From: Archegozetes longisetosus
Taxonomy: Eukaryota > Arthropoda > Arachnida > Sarcoptiformes > Trhypochthoniidae
Direction: 5' to 3'
Assembly (NCBI GenBank): GCA_018873245.2
Contig: JAEMBT020000001.1
Coordinates: 1,736,001-1,800,000, forward strand
DNA length: 64,000 nt
Shown here piece after piece: positions 10,532 to 22,186 of this stretch. The position numbers were made by a program, and so were the translations under genes. Numbering within the stretch: the stretch's first letter is position 1; each line of letters begins with the position of its first letter. The notes below the pieces were generated by a model. The model searched no databases. It was not told the DNA's origin and was given only the letters and a program-made list of their open reading frames with translations.

Positions 10532-13500
10532 TCATTGAGTTCGACTAACTTTTTCTTTAGAGAGATAAGGCATTAGAATACGATTAATAATTTCTTGCCA
10601 CGAATAATAGCACTGACACTCACAGGGAAGGCTTATCGGTAACAAAGACCAAACAACTATAATCAATGCCATTATCAGCAATATCACTGCTAACATAAAT
10701 CTCAGATCTTCTGTCGTCTCTTTCATATAACTACTTAGTCTCCCATCAAAACAAAAACTAAACCTAGTAAAACAAATAAATTCAAATTATTAATCATGTT
10801 TCTGATTAGCGACAGGTGATGTACTATTCAAGAAACAGTTGCTTCAACAAAACTTATGCGTAAAGTACTGATAACAAGTGATTGACTGCACAGTAACATC
10901 TCTATGTCATTGACTTATTCAAAATTGATTACATCTTGAAAAACTTTAACTATCAATCAGTTCAATCAATAGATAGACTCTAAAATACAAATTAACAGCT
11001 CACTTTTGGATGACTAATCAAGATTATAGTGATCAATATTTGATATGCTACAGTGCAGTCATTCATACAGTAGATCGATGTTTGAATGCTAATCATTTGA
11101 ACCCGTTTCATTCTGTTCAGGTAATTGTCTTTTCAATAGTACAGATCACGTGGTCATGAATAAGACTTACAAATTAGCTAACTGCTTATATTCAACAATA
11201 CTAGCGATAGATTTATGACTTTCAAATTTGTTGGCATCAATTTTGGAGTTAGTGCTCTCATTAGTTTGTTCATCACATGAGTTATCGATACCACTTTCAT
11301 GACTAAATGAATGACTAAAAGATTCAGTTTCAATGTTATTATTTATTGATTTTAATGAAGTATCGGCTGTAGGCTCAGAAACAACCAACGATGCATTCAA
11401 AGCATTCATCACTTCTTCTTCGGACAATTTCCTCTTATACAAAATATTATGAGTAGACTGTTCATCATCTGATTCTTGATTAGCTACAGATGAGGCATAA
11501 TCTGATTCAGAGCCTCCTCTTTCTTCAGTAGTTATTTCTAATTGAGACATTTCAGCATCAGCTCCAAGTCTGGAGCGATAGAGCGATGGAGAGGCAGGCA
11601 TCGAACGACGTCGGGAACGACTCAAAAGATTAGAATTGGCCGGCACATAACGCGAACTACCATTACTTGAGTGTTGGACTGATCTCCGGTGCGTGTCTGA
11701 ACTCTAAAATATGAAAAGTTGTTAAAACATGGCAAAAACATCAATTATATATTGAAATGCATTCATCACTGAATCTTAAATTCAAATTAAAGCTTCGTTT
11801 GAAACGAACTTTCAAATGCTTTTCATAAGTTGTAAACAAATTAATAACAAAGAAGTGTTTTTTGAACTTAAACTTCCTTCAAATGAAAAAAAAATTATAA
11901 GGAAAACAAAGTGAAGGATAAAAATTTGCGTTTACGTATTGGAGTAAATAAACAACATTTACACAAATCGATTGGCAAACAATAGAAAGCAAAAATAACT
12001 GTTATCGAGTCATTATATTTTAATTGGTTTGTACCGACCAATTCAACTCAGTCCTCACCAACATAAATAGCTTTTAGATAATTGCTTTGATTCATGTTCA
12101 CATGACATGATTCCTCGAAAGTTTTGCATTCAATAGAGTTATCCGTTTAATAGACTTATCCATTCAATAGTTATGCATTCAATTTTATTAAGCAGTTACT
12201 TCAATCAAATGTATAGTTTAGGAAAAATACCAATTTTTAAATCTATTTTTGTCTTACCGGCAATATTTCAATTGAAGAAACACTTGCTCTTCGAACTCGA
12301 ATCAAATTCTGAAAAACAAATGTATTCTAGATCTGAACAAGTTCTATAAATAGCTCAAAAGTCAAATTCTATGCCAGCTAATGTACCTACAGATTGGTTG
12401 CACTCAAGTACTAAAAGCTTGCCAGTCATGCAATCTATTCAAATTGCTTAAGTTTAGATTTGCTAATACTAAATGCAAACTACTCTATAAGTGAATGAAA
12501 CATTTGCCAATCACCCAATCACTAGAGAATAAATCAATTCTATTACCAAAGAGAGCAAAAGAAGCGTTCATGCTAAACATAAAGCAAAACATACCATTTT
12601 AGGAATAACTGTAGTAGAGATAGATCTAACCGATCGTCTCATATGATGTGAATCATTATCTGAATCACTATCACACTCATTTTTCTTATAACCAGAATTG
12701 ATGAGTAATTTTTTAGTTTCCTCTAACTCTTTCTGATCTCTTTCTTTTGAACGCTTCAAGTTTTCCGCGTGTATCAAAATCACATCAAAAGCATTGCTCA
12801 CTCTTTCTTCTTGTTTGACAGCACCGTATAATTCAGAACGCGATGATATTTTGGCATTTGTTTGTCCAACCACTTCGACTTGAGTTTCAATCTTATTGAG
12901 CAAATCTTTAACCTCAGATCTCATATTCGACGCGAGAATTTCGTCCGAGGAAAATATCATTTGATTTAATTGTTGAACAGAGTCACGAAGTGATTGCAAT
13001 TCGTTGAGTGCATCCTGTTCTGCAACATCTCTCTGATGTTTCTGGAGATGAAGCCTTTGTTCTAAAGTAAACTTATCAGTCTTGAACCCCAAAGACAAAG
13101 TGGTAAACTTTGATTCGATCTCCTGTTCAGTCAAGGTTTCGATACTGAAATAAAACAATAAAAAATAATGTCAATCGAAGCTGAAGTGATAAGGATTTAA
13201 TAGAAAAGATGCTGAGAAACCTTTCATTTTTTGAAGCGACAACAGTTTTAACTAAATCATAGAGAGAAATCTTATTCATTGCAGCGCATAAGTTGTGAAC
13301 AAAATGCCAAATATGACAAGTTTAGTGATGAAAGTTAAGCTCTGATATATGACATGTAATTCTGGCGGAGCTGATAAAAATAGTGCTATAAATTTCTCAA
13401 ACTAATCAAAGATATGAAAAATTGCAATACAGTACAGTAGATACAATAGTCTACTACTTTGTAAATCATAGCTAGGAATTGGATTTATATACGCGTTGAC

Positions 13501-16500
13501 CTTCCTATCATATATTTTCAAGTAATTAAGTAGCTAATCAACTAATTCTCTCATTTACTGTAATTAGTTAAATCAAATCATATTTAATACTCAACTCATC
13601 AAAATAAACCAACAATCTAAAGAAAAATTATGAATAACTCGAACAAATCGAATAGAAATCTTTCAAACTTATTAAAAATACTTATTAATTTTTCTATTAT
13701 TATAGGACTGCCTAAACCTGAAATCTAGTATCCAAAAACTTGTGAATAAAGCAGTTTTTCATTTCTAACCGGCTTTTGAAAAAGTAAACTATTTATTGAC
13801 TGTTGGCTAAATGATAGAAATAAAACTTGTTTTTATTTACTCTTTACACTCCGTTTGAGATATGATGCAAATTTTAGTTGAAGACCAAAAATAGATTAGC
13901 TTAGCATTTCTAGACAGAAGTATAAATCTAGCAAAATATTATATTCTATTCCTGCAAATATACCTCGAATTTTATATTTAGTGAACATTGAACTTAAGTC
14001 TTAAGTTTTGCTTCAAGTTTAATACTTTACAGGCATATTGTTTGGCATATTAGCAAATGAATCCTAATCTTGTTGATTATAATGAAGGCATTATATGCAC
14101 CACAGGAAAAAGATTGACAGGATATGATTAATGATACATAAATTCGAAATGTTTTATGTACTTTTCTGTATAAAACAGTTAAAATGAACGCTTAGCTCAA
14201 CTCATAATTTTGCTGTTATATAATAATTTTAATTTAATATTAACACCAAGTCATATAATACCTGCAACAACTTTCGCGAAGGAGTTGAAGTTTCCTAAGT
14301 ATCACATCAGGAAGAGATGGAAAACAATTAGATACTTTTGCTTCTTCTTCAGAGATCTGCACTTTTTGATTGTCGCTGCCATTAGTTTGATTCTAAAATA
14401 AGTTGAGAATACAAAGCAATTATTACTTTTTTGTTAATTTTATTTTAGTATCATTTCTGATAAAATTTAAATAACATGTTTTAAAGTTATTGCTTTCATT
14501 ATCAACTTTTAATACGAATTTGATAATCAAAATAATAACCGATAATTGAAAAAGTGCTTATGACTTTCATTTGATGAGATTTTTGAGGACGAATAGCGAT
14601 AGAATCAAACACTTCATAAAAGAATCAAATACTTTGTAAAGAATCAAATACTTTGTAAAGAATCAAATATTATCAATTCATGAAGTACTGCAAGCTTTTA
14701 ATATTATCCAAAGGTATATAAATCAAAACCGATTGTCATACCTTTGACGAATTACGAAAGCTTCTGATAAACAAATTGCTTACAATTGAAAATGAGACTT
14801 ACTTCACAACTGAGGCATTCTTTATCTTTGAGATCTGATAACTTTTCGTACAAGGGCTCATCCATTTCTGACTGTAAGTAGAAAAACAAAGTTATGCTTT
14901 AGTTGAAAATATTCACCACATTAGACGCCAATTTATATGAAAGGCTAAGTATATAACTTACGGAAACGCTAAATATAGAAGATTTGCCACTATCTGAATG
15001 GTTTAGCTTATTATTAATGATAGAAGAACTTCGATTCGATGGTGTCTTCAGATCGACATCAATATCATGACCAACAGAGGTTGGATTTCCGCTCCTAAAA
15101 GGATAAATTTAAAGAGAATTAGTCTTTAGAATTTCAAGTTTTAAGAGTTTGAATAAATACAAATAATTACACAAACGGAAAGAAGTCATCTAAATAAATA
15201 AACAGAAGTTCGAGTTAATAGAAGGAAGGAAAGAAAGCAAAGATGATTGCGTTAAGCCTCAACTAATAAACACAGAGTGAAAAAAGTTGTAAACTAAACA
15301 ATTTTAAAGAAAAGTGAAACCTTAAGCAGCAGTCAAATTGGGCCTCGAAAATAGGTGGTAAGATATATAATTGTCTGTAACCTAAACCAGTTGCGCGTCT
15401 TCTTTTAATCAAACCATTAACATAGCAAACATCACTTAAAACCATTTTCCTATTCACTTTTATAGCACATTAATTCAATTAAATACTTTATAACTTAACA
15501 AATCTCTATAGATCTGTCTTTAAAATCAAGGCTTAGCATGAAGTGCACCCTTCTAGAACTTGAACAAAAGTGAGGTACAAATTATTATGATTTGGGTATT
15601 TAATTGAATAAATTAATGTTTACAAAGAAAAGTCCAAACTACGAATTGTGTGTACTTTCCAGTGTTCGATAAGATTGCGAAACAAGTTGAAACATAAGTT
15701 GGATAGTTTTTCAGATAATCCCTGCTGTCATGATCACTGGGAAAGCCCCGACTAGTCTCAGAAAGACTATTCGCTAGTGTGGACTGATTTTTAAGCAAAG
15801 TTAAGGCTAATTATATGAACAACTAGTTCAACAACTTTGCTATATAGGAGCGATGCAAAAGTAGTGTTTGATAAACAAGTCTAACTTACAACTGATAAAC
15901 ATATAACTGAAATAGCTATACAAACTAAAGAGTACAACAGAGTAGCACATAATCAAAACAATTAACATAAAATAGTTTAGTAGGACCTGAAAAACCAGAG
16001 CTCATTGTCTTTATCAGTGATTTGCTTTTTAAGTACATCCACTTGTTGCTTAAGTCCACTAATTTGGTTCTCATGTGAAGAGCACTGCAAATAAAGTTGA
16101 TGCAACTGCGAAATTGCTTCGTGTTTGTTACGTTCTTCTGCAACGAGTGCGTCTTTTGCAGCCTTAAGTGACATTCTCAGCTCTGCTTCATTCTTTTGAA
16201 CTTCCGACAATTCAAATTGACAATACAATAACTGAATAGAACAGTAATAAAAATAAATTAAAGCTGATGAGAACTAAGCAAATAAAAAGCAAAGAAATAA
16301 AAAACTTTTACAACTGAGTCAAATAAATAATGAATAACTTAATAGCACAGCAATAATGATAATTAAATGGATGGATGAAGGAAATTACCTTGAGTTATAT
16401 TTAATCAATTACTTTTTCGCAGACTCTATAAATATTAAGATATTTTCAAGTTTTATTACTAAAATTTTGCTCACTTTCAACTAAGATTACACATACAACT

Positions 16501-17516
16501 GCTTTCGTTAATTCTCACCATTCTATCGAACCATTCAAACGGTTCTGATTTCTCTCTAAAAGTTTTAATTCAGCGAATAGTCATGTTTAGTAAATAAAAC
16601 TTCCAATCAATGGAAAATTTTACAGAAAGGAGGAAATTAAGAAAATATTTTCAATATCAGTCATTAGCAAAGCATTAATAGAGAGTATTGTAGTGAATAC
16701 AAGCTATTTTGCGAGACTTTCCTCATCAGTCAAATAGACTTTTAGCCTAAAAGAGTTGTTAACAGCTATTATTAAGCAGTAAAACAGTTGGGATACCTTA
16801 TCCTCAATTTCTTCTATGCGTAATTCCAGATTAGTCTTTTCCTTGATCTTCTGATTCAAATTTTGTTCAAGTTTGATATTTGTTTTTTCCAACGACTCAA
16901 TGTTTTCCGTCAAGTCTTTGATATTGAGTTGGTATAAATCAATCTTATTGCTGTAATACTCTTTTTGGGATTTAACACTTTTTTCAAGTTCTTTCTTATC
17001 ATCGATTAAGTCAATGATTTGTTCCTCTAAGCGAATCAACTGTTGGTTAAGTGTTTGATTTTCAGCAGAAACCAATTTAATTTTGCGTTCATATTCATTG
17101 ATATCTGAATCAATGGTTGGGTCAATATTGTAATGAATGCTATTGTTATTGATGTAATTATAAGAGTCATCGTTATTAGAGTCAGAACTAATTGATTCAT
17201 AAATAATAACGCTCTTCGAAAGTGAATCGTTGTTATTGTTAATTGAAATGTTGTCGAAAGTGTTTGTGTTATTCAAATAATTGGATGTATTTGTCACACA
17301 ATTCATGACATTTGCAGTTGTATTGCAGACATCGCAAGATTGGCATTGGCTAAGACATCTGTTCACATAAAATAGTCAAACTATTAGCAAAGTTTATATG
17401 ATTTAGCGTTAGGGACAAACACTTGTGTTTAGAAAAATATACAGCGATATAAATATTAATAAAAGAAATAATTTTGTTGAATCATACCTGGGATTGATAT
17501 TCTCAAAATTTTCCAT
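10532..17516 (-). CDS. IRAG/LRMP (MRVI1) family tail-anchored coiled-coil protein
   Basis: Exons: 17488-17516 (ATG at 17516), 16797-17358, 15987-16231, 14962-15094, 14803-14871, about 14262-14392, 13221-13401, 12595-13144, 12258-12308, 11171-11703 and 10532-10763 (stop); about 905 codons. The N-terminal part is Asn-rich, then a long coiled coil. The middle exon (12595-13144) has the family block FKTDKFTLEQRL and further on SNAFDVILIHAENLKR, matching vertebrate IRAG1/LRMP. A 17-codon exon adds an RRAS basic site; vertebrate IRAG1 is a PKG substrate. The last exon encodes a hydrophobic span (MLAVILLIMALIIVVW) and a 37-residue Cys-containing tail, so the protein is probably ER or nuclear-envelope tail-anchored. 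LRMP is KASH-like, but this tail lacks the final PPPX. The exon 6/7 junction is unresolved and exon 7 has a one-base frame anomaly. The N-terminal exons could be a separate gene, though their phases agree. Confidence 0.7.
14601..14671. repeat. Tandem repeat, about 21-bp unit
   Basis: About 3.3 copies of a unit around AGAATCAAATACTTTGTAA, in an intron of the IRAG/LRMP-like gene. Confidence 0.8.
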
Positions 17517-18104
17517 TTGTGAACAAGTTTTCACTCACATAAAGACTTCTTAATTACATTTGGCTAATACTATCAAAACTAATATTTGTTGCAAAACTTT
17601 TGGTTCAATATATTTGAAAAGCCAGTCAAGCGTAAAACGCACTCTCTTGCAAAATATGTTTTCTATCAAACTTTTTACGAACAATTCGTCACTTATAATA
17701 CGCGCCAATTGTTGTCGACTAATATCTACACTCACTGACAATTAGTGACTTGACATCGAATTGCGATTCAGTCTTACGCAAGAATACATCTGTATTGAAA
17801 AATCCCTCAAACTCGAGTCATGCGCAATACTACATAAATGTATTGAACAAAAGCATTTTGATTTTATGTCAGCTCAAAGTGTAGGTAAATAAAAGTAAAT
17901 CTTTTTTAATCATAACAATTAGATCTAAAACAAATAACGTTTGAGTAATACAAGCTTTGTTTTGATGAGACCGGCTAGAAGGGACTCAAATATTGTCACA
18001 TTCTTTACATGTGTTTTGATTGTGTGCAATCAATGGTTTAGTTTTGGACAACACTTCAATTAAATGATTTGATGTCAAACTGAATAATAAGTAATAGAGA
18101 ACAA
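17517..18104. promoter_or_regulatory. Divergent intergenic region between the IRAG-like gene and MED30
   Basis: The 588 bp between two start codons on opposite strands must hold both promoters, if both gene starts are right. I see no strong TATA box at a convincing distance from either start. The region also includes both 5' untranslated leaders. The role is inferred from position only. Confidence 0.4.
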
Positions 18105-18821
18105 ATGAATCCAAACTTATCAAATATGATGAACGTGCCACATATAGGAACAGGACCACAACAGACATCGAACACTTCGTCATTCATAGGATCACAGCAA
18201 ATGGCACCAAACGTGAACCAAAACATGGCAATGGGATCGCAGATGGATTCTTTGCCGCTGATCAGTTCGACGACTAATGCAATGCTATCGCAAGCACCAC
18301 ATTCGCAACAACCACAACAAACATCGGTTCAATCAATGCAGCCATCAATGAGCGGCAAAGACTTAAACACCGCATACTTGTGTCGCGTGGGACACGAAAC
18401 GGTTCAAGAAATCGTGAGCAAAACAGCTGAACTGTTTCAATCGCTGCGAATGATGTCTCCGCCGAATGGCACACAGCAGTCGATTGGTACTCAGGAGGAG
18501 AAAAAAGCAAAAGTAAAAGAGCTGCTCAAAACTATTGAACTTCTTTTCAAGCGGTTGCGAAAGTTTTACGAGCGATGCAATGAATGCTGTGCTGCCATTG
18601 ATTACATTCAAATTGAATCACTCATTCCTATGAAAGACGATGAGTTCGGAAAAGTTGACGACAAAAAGTTTAGTAGTAATAAAGTGAAACATTTAGATAA
18701 AGAACATCAAGAATTAGTCGAACTGTTACAATTGAAAAATAGACAAATCAAAGAAATAATTGATAACTTAAGAAGTATTGTTTGGGAAATTAATACAATG
18801 CTTGCTATGAGAAAACCATAA
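18105..18821 (+). CDS. MED30: Mediator complex subunit 30
   Basis: A single-exon frame of 238 codons from ATG 18105. Residues 1-85 are a Gln/Asn/Ser/Met-rich low-complexity region. From about residue 86 to the end it matches animal MED30: DLNTAYLCRVGHETVQEIV near the start, then a helical segment (FKRLRKFYERCNECC), and IVWEINTMLAMRKP at the C terminus. MED30 is a metazoan subunit of the Mediator head, a nuclear coactivator bridging activators and RNA polymerase II. The human protein is 178 residues; the extra length is mainly the N-terminal tract. No intron signs are seen, and an AATAAA lies at 18986-18991, 165 bp past the stop. It is transcribed away from the IRAG-like gene. Confidence 0.95.
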   Translation: MNPNLSNMMNVPHIGTGPQQTSNTSSFIGSQQMAPNVNQNMAMGSQMDSLPLISSTTNAMLSQAPHSQQPQQTSVQSMQPSMSGKDLNTAYLCRVGHETVQEIVSKTAELFQSLRMMSPPNGTQQSIGTQEEKKAKVKELLKTIELLFKRLRKFYERCNECCAAIDYIQIESLIPMKDDEFGKVDDKKFSSNKVKHLDKEHQELVELLQLKNRQIKEIIDNLRSIVWEINTMLAMRKP

Positions 18822-19860
18822 ATCTTTTAATTTATACTTACATTAACAATAATTTAATATCTATTTATATAACTGATTGTAACTCATTTTTTGATCACCT
18901 GTAAAATCAAGTCGTCTGTGCTGTAATGATAATATTTAAAAGAAAATTTTGACACTGTTTTTAATTAATGAAATTGAGTTTGAATAATAAAACAAAGTTT
19001 TCAAATTACTATAAAAACAAACTATATCTTCAATTGAATTAATTAGATTATGGATAAGCTATTGGTAATGTAATTTCTATATAGGGAAAACAAAAGAAAA
19101 TATAAGGTGTGAGTTCAAATTAAACAAATCATAAGCACGAGTTATCGGAATTGCTTTATGGAGATGCAGGTATTCAGAAATTTTCTGATTAAATATTTTC
19201 AATGGTATAAGCACATGGTAACTATACTAAAAAGCGTGTAACTGCTTGTTGAACTATACGTTAAGTTCTTATCTGTCTCTAACTTACAGGTTGGTTTATT
19301 TTTCAATCTATAGTTCAACAAGAGGTAAGACAACAAAAAATGTTAGGACAAGTTTCTATATTAAGTTCGTTAGATATCGTTTCCTGATTTTGTAATCAAA
19401 CCAATTAAGTTATAATTTTAGAAAATCCATTTTAATCTTTGTTGCGTTACATTATATTATATTACATTATAATGTAAGTACTCAGACAAATAACAAGGAC
19501 TTAAGAATCTCTGATGTATCAATTTCTCTTTCTATTAGAATAAGACTAAACTTTAATGAGAGAAACCTTAAACCAAACAAATTTGGATGCTTTGAAAAGA
19601 TCTTCCCTAAATAAGAACGTGTTGAAGCGAAGCATCTTTAGTTTTTGAATGACTATAGGATCGAAGTTTTTGTAATAATTTGAAGCTCGTCTAAAGGTTG
19701 CCACATATGGCACATTACATGCAACGAGTGCATTTCAACAAACTATACCTCAAATTTTAGAATAACTAAAATCTTAACCGAAATCGTATTTGTCTATTTC
19801 TGTTTGAGTTGTTACGTTCTCAAAAATGCCAATCTATTTCGTTTAACGTTGTTGTAGTTG
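18822..19860. other. Intergenic, MED30 3' side
   Basis: Holds the MED30 polyadenylation signal and a 14-bp perfect hairpin (19245-19258 / 19309-19322, CTTGTTGAACTATA). No convincing open frame or RNA gene is seen. Confidence 0.5.
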
Positions 19861-20787
19861 TGTTGCACCCAAAACGTTAATAATTGATAGCAACCTGTAG
19901 TGATGCGTTGTGATGGCATGCTTACCATCAGGCTATAATATCGAAAATATTGGCAAACTATAGAACATTCAATATATTAGTACAGTAGATAAGTTTTTAG
20001 CTACCATGGAATCACTTTATTAAAATAGATCCTAATAGAGGCTTACGTACACAATTTCTCCAATTTGATCGAAGTACTGCAAATAAAACTTTCAAAATTT
20101 GAATCTTTTTTGGTTTTACTGAAAGTTGGGCTAGAAACAAAAAAGTTTCAACTTCATTCAAACTTAACCCAGCTTTTGCTTAGTTCAAAACCAGAGTTAA
20201 TCATACAAGAAATTGATGGAAACAAAAGATCTTTAGGTGCAGGTAGCCTTGACGTCACAAATACAAGATGATACTACGAATTTAACTGTGGGTAATGGTG
20301 ATCCGAAGATGAAGACAAAATAACTAAATTGAAGATGAATTGTGAAAGTGAGATTTGCCAAGAAACAAGTACCATTCTCTTACAAACTAAAGTTAAGGGA
20401 GGAGCCAAACAGCATTTAGGAGGAATTGATTTTACTTCTTCCAGAATAGCTGGAGCTGGTGTTGTGTTTTTAATCCAATTTGGTCATATTTTTGTCATCT
20501 TTTGAACTAGTATTGAAAAAAGCACACTCAATTCGAATGCTTATTATCAATAAAAATTGAAGAAATTGTGTACATACGCCTCTATCACCACCTATTTTAA
20601 TAGTGTTTCATAGTAGCTAACAATTTTTAGGAAGACTCTTATTCTGGAAACTTACCAACTAATACCAATGGTAATCAAAGCAAATCCGAAACCAAATTTG
20701 ACAAAAAATTTATGCGCATCATAAGCAGGTTGACATAGCAACAAACTTTTCTTGTTGCTATCGTGGATTATTAACTTTCCAACTGTA
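19861..20787 (+). mobile_element. MITE family copy A, split by an insertion
   Basis: The left part (19861 to about 19985) and right part (about 20668-20787) together make one copy of the family described at 38061-38292. Its right terminus reads GTTGCTATCGTGGATTATTA. The two halves are separated by about 680 bp of unrelated sequence, so this copy was interrupted by a later insertion. Confidence 0.7.
19986..20667 (+). pseudogene. Decayed coding-like insert inside MITE copy A
   Basis: Three consecutive stretches in shifting frames look like one decayed protein: 20065-20271 (67 codons from a TTG), then a segment with DDTTNLTVGNGD, then one with GGAKQHLGGIDFTSSRIAG. At least two frameshifts separate them. 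An AATAAA lies near 20551. It could be a degraded processed copy or a transposon remnant. I do not recognise the protein. Confidence 0.35.
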
Positions 20788-20906
20788 TGCGTTGTATTTC
20801 AAAGACTTGAGAATCGAGAGCAATATTATCAGAATAGAGATTTTTCTTAACAAATATTCAGATTATTACTCCTATTTTAGTAATTGAAACATGTTTCGCA
20901 ATCGTA

Positions 20907-21417
20907 TTAGAATCTGAACATTTGATTCGAAGCTAGTGTTTGATTAAGAGAACTCGAGTTCTTTGTTGGGCTTTGTGAAGCTGTGGTGCGCAACATATCA
21001 ATATTGGTTTCTCTCCGAAGCTGAACAGATTTCCGTATTCTCTTAATAAATGAAAATTTGTGTTATAAGGCTTAATGAGAATTTACTGCCGACTGAGATC
21101 TTAAGGAAAGAGCAACATTTGGGCAAAACAAATCAATATTGACTGAACTTTTCCTTTTGAATCAGTAAATTGATCACTGTTATAAAACAAATTCTGATCA
21201 CTAAAAATAATCCTGCTTAAGATAAGCTACACTCAGATTTGAACTTTTATATTGCATTAGAAAACGAAATCAGGTCTTAGTTTTCGAGCTACATCTCTGA
21301 TAACTGTGGAGCTTTTGACACATGAACTTACATAACGAAAATTTGATATAAAAGTCGATTCAGTCATACCGCTCGCAGTGATTGTTCGCAACATGACTTC
21401 GATTAGATGAGTTTGAA
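20907..21417 (-). other. Two candidate exons of an unidentified gene
   Basis: 21332-21417 is open (containing LRTITASGMTESTF) and ends at a strong GTAAGT donor. 20907-21041 is open for 44 codons after an AG and ends in a stop; it includes VQLRRETNIDMLRT. The phases are compatible if spliced. They lie between the ADCY3 3' end and MITE copy A, on the ADCY3 strand. They may be a small gene, an alternative ADCY3 3' end, or chance. No family is recognised. Confidence 0.2.
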
Positions 21418-21994
21418 CTATATTAGTATTCACAATCCTAACCAATCAAAAGTTGTGCTTAAGATTGACATCAGACTTTAATGGTATCCACTGGTTGATT
21501 AATATAAAGTTGAAGACTTTGACGGATCATTTTATGAACTAGATTAATAATAAATATAATAGACAAAAGTTTGATTAACTTTTTGATAGCTCAACTTTCG
21601 TTTTATTTACGCTTTTATTTTGAACATTTTTAATAATTGAATGTAATTGAATGTAAGTCAAATTAAATAATCGAAAACTTTTAGACGAATTTTCGATGAG
21701 TTGTAGAATTTATTAAATTTAAAAATCTATTAAATCGTTACTGTTAACAATTGATTTGATCAAATTGATTTTAAATAACAACAATTTCAACATTAAATAA
21801 TTTATCTAATAATTGAATTGATATAATTTGAATTAGTTTCTTAATGATATTGTGCTTTGAAGAGTGAACGCACAAAAATATTACGAAACACATGAAATCA
21901 CGTAACAATGGATAAAATGCGTGTTTGGCAGGAAAATGCAGATTAAAATAAACGCATCCCATCGGGAATCCTAGGTTTGGATGTTTGGAACATT

Positions 21995-22000
21995 TTATTA
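21995..22000 (-). terminator. Polyadenylation signal of ADCY3 (AATAAA)
   Basis: AATAAA on the minus strand about 190 bp past the stop codon. It is the first such hexamer found after the stop. Confidence 0.45.
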
Positions 22001-22186
22001 ATAAAATTATGCCTAATTTGTTGTATATTATGCATTCATTCTATACTTTAGTATATAACAAGAGATCATATATGAGAAACGTTTAGTCGCTTTTAGTCAG
22101 GGCTGTTAATAACTTATATCTTCAGACACAAAATATAAATCAGTAGTTCTTTCAACAGGTCCGTAAAAGTGACATCGACTTGACTA

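Noticed and set aside
15263..15798. Additional exons of the IRAG-like gene at 15263-15457 and 15613-15798
   Set aside because: The frames lack convincing donors, and neighbouring exons already join in phase (15987 to 15094).
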